Assembly (NCBI RefSeq): GCF_001895045.1
Contig: NZ_BDAM01000005.1
Location: forward strand, 481,154 to 545,153
Direction of reading: 5' to 3'
From: Rhodococcus coprophilus NBRC 100603
Lineage (GTDB): Bacteria > Actinomycetota > Actinomycetes > Mycobacteriales > Mycobacteriaceae
Length of the DNA stretch: 64,000 bases
Both the position numbers and the translations under genes were made by a program. Within the stretch, counting starts at the first letter, position 1, and every line of letters starts with the position of its first letter. Positions 55,889 to 64,000 of the stretch are shown one piece after another. Below the pieces are notes generated by a model, which worked only from the letters and a program-made list of their open reading frames with translations, was not told where the DNA came from and did not search any database.

Positions 55889-56709
55889 GCACCATGTACG
55901 CAGCAAGCCGTGAGGCACTCGCTCATACGCGTTCCGCGTTGCAGTCCGCCCTGGGCTCGGGTGCCGCGACTGCCGCTGCGGCTCAGGCCGGTTCCGAACT
56001 GTTCTCGGTGGTCGAGGCGCTCGACAACCAGCGGGCTCTCCGGAGCGCGCTGGCTGACGCCTCGGCCCCGGTCGCTGTTCGGGTGACGCTGGCCGAGCAG
56101 GTCTTCGGGGGGAAGGTTTCGGCCTCGACCCTCGCGACCGTCAAAGCCGCGGCGGGGCAGGACTGGTCGGCACAGTCCGACCTGACCAACTCTCTCGTCC
56201 AGCTCGGTCGTGAGGCGTTGCTGAAGGCGGCAGCGGACCAGAACCAGCTCGACACCGTCGAGGACGAGCTTTTCCGCCTCGGACGCATCGTGGCCGGTAA
56301 CCCGGACCTCGAGCGGACACTTTCCGACCGCAGCACCACGGTTACGGCCAAGCGGGAGCTGCTGTCACGTCTGCTCTACGGCAAGGTGACCGCGATCACG
56401 GAAGCGTTGGCGGTTCATGCCGTCGGTCGGCTCCGCAAGCCGCCGGCCGAGACGCTCGACGAACTGTCGGCGCTCGCCGCAACCCAGCGCGATCGTGCCG
56501 TTGCGCACGTCCGAAGCGCGGCACCCCTCGATGCGACGCAGGAAGAGCGGCTCGCCGCTACCCTGGGCCGTATCTACGGGAAGCCTGTGACGGTGCACGT
56601 CGAGGTCGATCCCGATCTTCTCAGTGGATTGGTCGTCCGGGTGGGCGACGAGGTCATCGACGGCAGTGCTGCGGGTCGACTCGCGGCAGTGCGCAAGAGC
56701 CTCACGTAG
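55885..56709 (+). CDS. atpH: ATP synthase F1 subunit delta
   Basis: A 274-residue delta (OSCP-like) subunit that joins the stalk to the F1 head. The N-terminal helical domain ([20 protein letters not shown] onward) and the C-terminal [20 protein letters not shown], then [10 protein letters not shown], are characteristic. At 274 residues it is longer than the E. coli protein (177), with the extra helices typical of actinobacteria. GTG at 55885 overlaps the atpF stop; ATG at 55894 is an alternative. There is no b-delta fusion, as noted for atpF. Confidence 0.95.
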   Translation: MSTMYAASREALAHTRSALQSALGSGAATAAAAQAGSELFSVVEALDNQRALRSALADASAPVAVRVTLAEQVFGGKVSASTLATVKAAAGQDWSAQSDLTNSLVQLGREALLKAAADQNQLDTVEDELFRLGRIVAGNPDLERTLSDRSTTVTAKRELLSRLLYGKVTAITEALAVHAVGRLRKPPAETLDELSALAATQRDRAVAHVRSAAPLDATQEERLAATLGRIYGKPVTVHVEVDPDLLSGLVVRVGDEVIDGSAAGRLAAVRKSLT

Positions 56710-56769
56710 TCCACTTCCGAACACACACATAGATCTTTCCGAAGACCTGATACCGAGAGCAGGAAGAAC

Positions 56770-58410
<1,641 letters not shown>

Positions 58411-58458
58411 GCGGGGCGGCCATGACCCAGCGTCCAGTGAAGGGAGTGTGATCGACGA

Positions 58459-59436
58459 ATGGCGAACTTGCGTGAGCTGCGCTCGCGGATCAAGTCGGTC
58501 AACTCGACCAAGAAGATCACCAAGGCGCAGGAACTGATCGCGACGTCGCGGATCACGAAGGCTCAGGCCCGAGTGGCGGCATCGAAGCCCTATGCCGAGG
58601 AAATCACCAAGGTTCTCTCGGAGTTGGCCAGCGCGTCCTCGTCGCTGGATCACCCCCTGCTCAACGAGCGCGAGAACCCGAAGCGTGCCGCAGTGCTGGT
58701 CGTGACCAGCGACCGCGGTATGGCCGGTGGTTACAACTCCAACGTCTTGAAGGAGGCGGAGGAGCTGCAGAAGCTGCTCGTCAGCGAGGGCAAAGAGCCC
58801 GTGCTGTACGTGCTGGGCGGTAAGGGCCTGTCGTTCTACACCTTCCGTGAGCGCCACGTCGCTGGTGCCTGGACGGGCTTCTCGCAGGAGCCTCGTTACA
58901 CGGATGCCGCGAAGGCGAGCCGGCACCTGGTCGAGCTGTTCATGGCCGGATCCGGTTCCGAGGTGCCCGCCCCCAACGGCGAAGGCACCATCGAGGGCGT
59001 CGACGAGTTGCACATCGTCTACACCCGGTTCGTGTCCATGCTGACGCAGATCCCCGAGGTGCGCCGCATGGCGCCGCTCGAGGTGAGTGTCACCGAGGAC
59101 GAGATCGAACTGGGCTCGGACATGCTGAGCGACGGTCATCGTGTATCCGAGGGGCCCACGGCCGACTACAACTTCGAGCCCGAGGCGTCGACGCTTCTGT
59201 CTGCGCTTCTGCCGAAGTACATCAGCACGCGAATCTTCGCGTCGCTGCTGGAGGCCGCGGCCTCCGAGTCGGCTGCCCGTCGTACCGCCATGAAGGCCGC
59301 GACGGACAATGCCACGGATCTGGTGAACACCCTCAGCCGTCAGGCCAATCAGGCCCGCCAGGCCCAGATCACCCAGGAAATCAGCGAGATCGTCGGCGGT
59401 GCCGGTGCGCTCGCCTCGAGTGCAGGAAGTGACTGA
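58459..59436 (+). CDS. atpG: ATP synthase F1 subunit gamma
   Basis: A 325-residue rotor shaft subunit. The N-terminal helix ([20 protein letters not shown]) and the C-terminal helix ([20 protein letters not shown]) form the coiled coil inside the head; [20 protein letters not shown] is the conserved middle strand. An insertion near residues 170-180 ([20 protein letters not shown]) fits the mycobacterial-type gamma loop. It lies 48 bases after atpA and 6 bases before atpD. Confidence 0.97.
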   Translation: MANLRELRSRIKSVNSTKKITKAQELIATSRITKAQARVAASKPYAEEITKVLSELASASSSLDHPLLNERENPKRAAVLVVTSDRGMAGGYNSNVLKEAEELQKLLVSEGKEPVLYVLGGKGLSFYTFRERHVAGAWTGFSQEPRYTDAAKASRHLVELFMAGSGSEVPAPNGEGTIEGVDELHIVYTRFVSMLTQIPEVRRMAPLEVSVTEDEIELGSDMLSDGHRVSEGPTADYNFEPEASTLLSALLPKYISTRIFASLLEAAASESAARRTAMKAATDNATDLVNTLSRQANQARQAQITQEISEIVGGAGALASSAGSD

Positions 59437-60891
<1,455 letters not shown>

Positions 60892-60897
60892 GCCCGC

Positions 60898-61263
60898 ATG
60901 GCTGAGATGCGCGTAGACATCGTTGCCGTCGAGGAACGTGTCTGGTCCGGAGAGGCGACTCTCGTCACCGCCCAGACCACCGAAGGCGAAATCGGCGTCA
61001 TGCCCGGACACGAGCCGGTCCTCGGCCAGCTCGTCGAGGGCGGCGTCGTGTCGGTCAAGACCGCCGGCGGGGAGCGTATCGTCATGGCGGTGGACGGTGG
61101 ATTCCTCTCGGTGACCGCCACGGCAGTGACGGTCCTCGCCGAGGCTGCCGTCCTGGTCGAAGATATCGACGTCGAGGCAGCGAAGTCGATCTTGGCCGAA
61201 AGCCAGGACGAGGCGGCAGTCGCAGCGGCCAGGGGCCGTCTGCGGGCTGTCGAGCGGGCCTGA
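60898..61263 (+). CDS. atpC: ATP synthase F1 subunit epsilon
   Basis: A 121-residue subunit with the N-terminal beta-sandwich ([36 protein letters not shown]) and a short C-terminal helical pair ([20 protein letters not shown]). The tail is shorter than in E. coli, as in mycobacteria, where epsilon contributes to latency of ATP hydrolysis. It is the last gene of the ATP synthase operon and is followed 40 bases later by the DUF2550 gene. Confidence 0.96.
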   Translation: MAEMRVDIVAVEERVWSGEATLVTAQTTEGEIGVMPGHEPVLGQLVEGGVVSVKTAGGERIVMAVDGGFLSVTATAVTVLAEAAVLVEDIDVEAAKSILAESQDEAAVAAARGRLRAVERA

Positions 61264-61303
61264 TCGTCGTATAAAACGTAGAGCCGCGACGGAGCCGACG
61301 ACA

Positions 61304-61738
61304 GTGTCACCAGGAATGATTGTTCTCATCATCCTTGTGGTGCTGCTCGCGGCTGCCGTCGCGGCTCTCGTTTATCGTGGCCTGGCGCTTCGCGGCGGGG
61401 GAACTCCGGCGATCCTGAGGGTGCTGCCCCAGCACGACTGTTCGGGATGGCGTCACGGGCTCATCCGCTACGGAGACGACACCCTGGTGTTCTACAAGCT
61501 CTCCAGCTTGCGCCCGGGTCCGGACATGCGGATCTCGCGGCAGGGCATCGAGGTGTCTTCCCGACGCGCTCCGACCGCGGCAGAGTCGGACATCATGACC
61601 GAGGACATCGTGATCCTCGACATCGTCGACGGTGACGGCTCATACGAGATCGCCCTCGACAGCGGCGCCAAGACGGCATTCCTCTCCTGGGTCGAGTCCA
61701 GGCCGTCGGGACGGTCGCAGCGCCGCCGTCCTTACTAG
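61304..61738 (+). CDS. DUF2550 membrane protein
   Basis: A 144-residue protein with one N-terminal membrane helix (residues 4-27: GMIVLIILVVLLAAAVAALV), followed by a cytoplasmic DUF2550 domain with DCSGWRHGLIRYGDDTLVFY, KLSSLRPGPDMRISRQGIEV and a basic end (GRSQRRRPY). It matches the M. tuberculosis gene after atpC (Rv1312c-type position), which is conserved in actinobacteria but of unknown role. GTG at 61304 is the start. It converges with the adenosyltransferase gene, with 10 bases between the stops. Confidence 0.9.
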   Translation: MSPGMIVLIILVVLLAAAVAALVYRGLALRGGGTPAILRVLPQHDCSGWRHGLIRYGDDTLVFYKLSSLRPGPDMRISRQGIEVSSRRAPTAAESDIMTEDIVILDIVDGDGSYEIALDSGAKTAFLSWVESRPSGRSQRRRPY

Positions 61739-61748
61739 AGCAAGACTT

Positions 61749-62321
61749 CTACGCGCCCGCTCCGGGCTTCCACAGGACGTCGCCTTCCGGGTTGGTGACC
61801 CTGCTGAGGATGAACAACAGGTCCGACAGGCGGTTGAGATACTTCGCCGGCAGGACATTCGTGGTTTCGGGTGCGGCTTCCACCGCGGCCCATGCCGCAC
61901 GTTCCGCCCGGCGCGCTACCGTGCGTGCCGTGTGCAGGAGCGCAGCCGCCGGGGTGCCTCCCGGAAGAATGAACGAATCGAGCGGTCCCAGCTCTTCGTT
62001 GAACTCGTCGCACCACGTCTCGAGCCGATCGATGTACGGCTGGGTGATACGCAGCGGTGGGTACTTCGGGTTCTCCGCTACCGGCGTGGACAGATCGGCA
62101 CCCGCATCGAACAGATCGTTCTGGATCTGTTGCAGAACCGGGACGAGACGCTCCGGTAAGGCTCCGAGCGCGAGCGCGACCCCGATCGCGGCGTTGGTCT
62201 CGTCGCAATCGGCGTACGCGATCAGTCGCGGGTCGTTTTTGGATACCCGCGAAAAATCGCTGAGGCCCGTCGTACCGTCGTCTCCGGTACGGGTATAGAT
62301 CCTGGTGAGATGCACTGCCAT
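61749..62321 (-). CDS. PduO-type cob(I)alamin adenosyltransferase
   Basis: A 190-residue enzyme that makes adenosylcobalamin from cob(I)alamin and ATP. The N-terminal [20 protein letters not shown] is the ATP-binding motif of PduO enzymes; [15 protein letters not shown] and [14 protein letters not shown] (the RRAER-type helix) complete it, and [15 protein letters not shown] is the C-terminal signature. Adenosylcobalamin is needed by methylmalonyl-CoA mutase, which would use the propionyl-CoA from valine breakdown. The gene is divergent from murA with 57 bases between the start codons. Confidence 0.94.
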   Translation of the reverse strand: MAVHLTRIYTRTGDDGTTGLSDFSRVSKNDPRLIAYADCDETNAAIGVALALGALPERLVPVLQQIQNDLFDAGADLSTPVAENPKYPPLRITQPYIDRLETWCDEFNEELGPLDSFILPGGTPAAALLHTARTVARRAERAAWAAVEAAPETTNVLPAKYLNRLSDLLFILSRVTNPEGDVLWKPGAGA

Positions 62322-62378
62322 GGCGGCTACGGTACCGGTTCGGCTGTAGGGACAGACACGACGTTAGGCTGTGTCGTT

Positions 62379-63659
62379 GTGAGTGAACGCTTTCTTGTCA
62401 CCGGGGGAAACCGGCTCGTTGGTGATGTCGTCGTCGGTGGTGCCAAGAACAGCGTGCTCAAGCTGATGGCCGCCGCGCTTCTCGCCGAGGGAACCACGAC
62501 CATCACGAACTGTCCCGACATTCTGGACGTTCCTTTGATGGCGGAGGTCCTGCGAGGGCTCGGCTGCGAAGTCGAACTCGTCGGCGACGAGGTACGGATC
62601 ACGACTCCCGCGCAACCCGAATACCACGCCGACTTCGCCGCTGTGAAGCAGTTCCGGGCCTCCGTATGTGTGCTCGGGCCGCTGGTGGCCCGCTGTCGCC
62701 GCGCTGTGGTCGCACTCCCCGGTGGAGACGCGATCGGCTCGCGACCCCTCGACATGCACCAATCCGGACTCCGCCTCCTCGGAGCGCACAGCACCATCGA
62801 GCACGGTTGCGTCGTCGCCGAGGCGGACGACCTGCACGGCGCGACCATCCGCCTGGCCTTCCCCTCCGTGGGAGCCACCGAGAACATCCTCATGGCCGCC
62901 GTTCTCGCGAAGGGCGAGACCACGATCGACAACGCGGCACGGGAGCCCGAGATCGTGGACCTGTGCACGATGCTCGTCCAGATGGGTGCGCGAATCACTG
63001 GAGCCGGCAGCACGACGCTCCGTATCTCCGGCGTTCCTGCTCTGTCTCCCACGAGCCACCGTTGCATCGGCGATCGGATCGTCGCGGCGACGTGGGGGAT
63101 CGCAGCGGCGATGACGCGTGGTGACCTGACTGTTCGCGGCATCAACCCCAAACATCTCGCACTCGTGCTCGACAAACTCCGGGGTGCCGGGGCCGAAGTC
63201 GCCCCGCTCGTCGACGGGTTCCGCGTGATCCAGCGTGAGCGGCCCCGGGCAGTCAACTTCGCGACACTTCCGTATCCGGGGTTCCCCACCGACCTCCAGC
63301 CGATGGCCATCGGTCTCGCGGCCGTCGCGGACGGGACGTCGATGATCACGGAGAACGTCTTCGAAGCCCGATTCCGCTTCGTGGAGGAAATGGTGCGGCT
63401 CGGAGCAGATGCGCGCACGGACGGGCACCATGCCGTGATCCGTGGGGTAGAGGAACTCTCGAGCGCTCCGGTGTGGGCATCCGATATCCGTGCGGGCGCC
63501 GGCCTCGTGCTGGCAGGGCTCTGCGCGGACGGGGTGACGGAGGTGCACGACGTCTACCACATCGATCGGGGCTATCCGCGGTTCGTGGAGATCATCCAGG
63601 AACTGGGCGGGAACATAGAGCGTGTGGGTGCCGGCGAGCCGACGCTTCTCCACGGTTGA
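62379..63659 (+). CDS. murA: UDP-N-acetylglucosamine 1-carboxyvinyltransferase
   Basis: A 426-residue enzyme that adds enolpyruvate from PEP to UDP-GlcNAc, the first step of peptidoglycan precursor synthesis. The inverse alpha-beta barrel starts with [20 protein letters not shown] (Lys22-type). The active-site loop reads [19 protein letters not shown] with Asp117 in place of the Cys found in E. coli; M. tuberculosis MurA has the same Asp. GTG at 62379 was chosen by family length. It is divergent from the adenosyltransferase and lies just upstream of the rRNA operon promoter, as in mycobacteria. Confidence 0.97.
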   Translation: MSERFLVTGGNRLVGDVVVGGAKNSVLKLMAAALLAEGTTTITNCPDILDVPLMAEVLRGLGCEVELVGDEVRITTPAQPEYHADFAAVKQFRASVCVLGPLVARCRRAVVALPGGDAIGSRPLDMHQSGLRLLGAHSTIEHGCVVAEADDLHGATIRLAFPSVGATENILMAAVLAKGETTIDNAAREPEIVDLCTMLVQMGARITGAGSTTLRISGVPALSPTSHRCIGDRIVAATWGIAAAMTRGDLTVRGINPKHLALVLDKLRGAGAEVAPLVDGFRVIQRERPRAVNFATLPYPGFPTDLQPMAIGLAAVADGTSMITENVFEARFRFVEEMVRLGADARTDGHHAVIRGVEELSSAPVWASDIRAGAGLVLAGLCADGVTEVHDVYHIDRGYPRFVEIIQELGGNIERVGAGEPTLLHG

Positions 63660-63773
63660 GGGACTCGCTCGGGGCTGTGTCCGGCGTCACGATTGAAGAA
63701 TCGGGGACATTGGGTACAGGCAAGCCCCGTCGACCTGCGGTTTCTCTTCCTCAAACCTCGGTGACCTGGCAAT

Positions 63774-63802
63774 TTGCAGGGTAGTTCACAGTCGCGTAAC
63801 TT
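63774..63802 (+). promoter_or_regulatory. Upstream rrn promoter
   Basis: TTGCAG (63774-63779) and TAACTT (63797-63802) are 17 bases apart. It is the first of two candidate promoters of the rRNA operon after murA. Confidence 0.55.
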
Positions 63803-63882
63803 AATCCAAGTCAGAGCGACACGGACACCGACCCGGACCTGAGGGACTGGGACAACGAGGTTGGACGAAGGCGCCTGCACAT

Positions 63883-63912
63883 TTTACACGACACCCGATC
63901 TTCTGGTAAGAT
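63883..63912 (+). promoter_or_regulatory. Downstream rrn promoter with overlapping dyad
   Basis: TTTACA (63883-63888) and TAAGAT (63907-63912) are 18 bases apart, a strong match. CCGATCTT-ctggt-AAGATCGG (63895-63915) is an 8-bp perfect dyad that overlaps the -10 element. Confidence 0.7.
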
Positions 63913-64000
63913 CGGTGTTCGCCCCCAAGGGAGCCGACAAGGATCCCACCGGAGGGACAAACAACCCCGGATCGAACAAGTTGAGAAACTTGCGAGTGAT
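63913..64000 (+). other. 5' leader of the ribosomal RNA operon, partial
   Basis: After the promoter comes a leader ending at the window edge with AAGTTGAGAAACTTGCGAGTGAT, which has a small hairpin (AAGTT/AACTT) as seen in mycobacterial rrn leaders. The 16S rRNA itself is expected beyond the right edge; none of it can be seen here. Confidence 0.6.

Overview
The window is a contiguous piece of a GC-rich actinobacterial chromosome, most likely Rhodococcus or a close Nocardiales relative. The reasons are the mycothiol-type DinB-like enzyme, the KstR-type operator sequences, the very high GC third-position bias, and the gene order argS-lysA-hom-thrC-thrB-rho-rpmE-prfA-prmC-sua5-wecA-atpI-like-atpBEFHAGDC-DUF2550-cobalamin adenosyltransferase-murA-(rrn). 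This order matches the Mycobacterium tuberculosis Rv1292-Rv1315 region and runs into the promoter and leader of a ribosomal RNA operon at the right edge. Unlike M. tuberculosis, the ATP synthase b and delta subunits are separate genes.

Region by region. 1-2.9 kb: small minus-strand enzymes (peptidase S51-like fragment, mycothiol-dependent isomerase family, HIT hydrolase, Sir2 deacylase, DUF488). 3.1-6.1 kb: three-gene NAD(P) transhydrogenase operon with a strong terminator. 6.2-10.3 kb: branched-chain 2-oxoacid dehydrogenase genes (E1 alpha, E1 beta, E2) divergent from an Lrp/AsnC regulator. 10.3-16.2 kb: thioesterase, BenE transporter, sulfurtransferase, an exported DUF5995-type protein, shikimate dehydrogenase-like gene, enoyl-CoA hydratase, a decayed methionine aminopeptidase fragment and an unrecognised small gene. 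16.3-20.7 kb: SNF2 helicase plus SWIM zinc-finger protein and a SHOCT protein. 20.8-22.2 kb: a zeta-type toxin-antitoxin pair. 22.4-27.9 kb: valine catabolic operon. 28.0-37.8 kb: MarR regulator, then a cluster with a PAPS-type sulfotransferase, SDR, DUF1214 protein, IclR regulator, cysD, cysNC, a CysQ fused to an extra C-terminal domain, and a metallo-beta-lactamase-fold enzyme. 37.85 kb: tRNA-Arg(CCG). 38-39.6 kb: DUF305 and DUF3105 membrane proteins. 39.7-63.7 kb: the conserved amino-acid, termination/translation, cell-wall and ATP synthase block. 63.7-64 kb: rrn promoters and leader.

The most interesting part is 28.5-36.8 kb. The sulfotransferase/SDR/DUF1214 genes and the sulfate-activation genes (cysD-cysNC-cysQ) diverge around an IclR gene. 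Both promoter regions carry the same 16-bp near-palindrome, GGTACATAT(A/T)TGGACC, and each also has a box matching TnnAACnnGTTnnA, the pattern I recall for the sterol regulator KstR. I infer one co-regulated pathway that makes PAPS, sulfonates an unknown (possibly sterol-like) substrate and recycles the PAP by-product. Other notable points are the 15-copy GDRNQ repeat in Rho, two unrelated triple 18-bp repeats next to start codons (E2 and prfA), and Asp117 in MurA, which predicts fosfomycin insensitivity.

All calls are read from sequence and remembered family features; no database search was run. Start codons are uncertain for several genes (pntA, the thioesterase, aroE-like, marR, atpB, the SHOCT gene).
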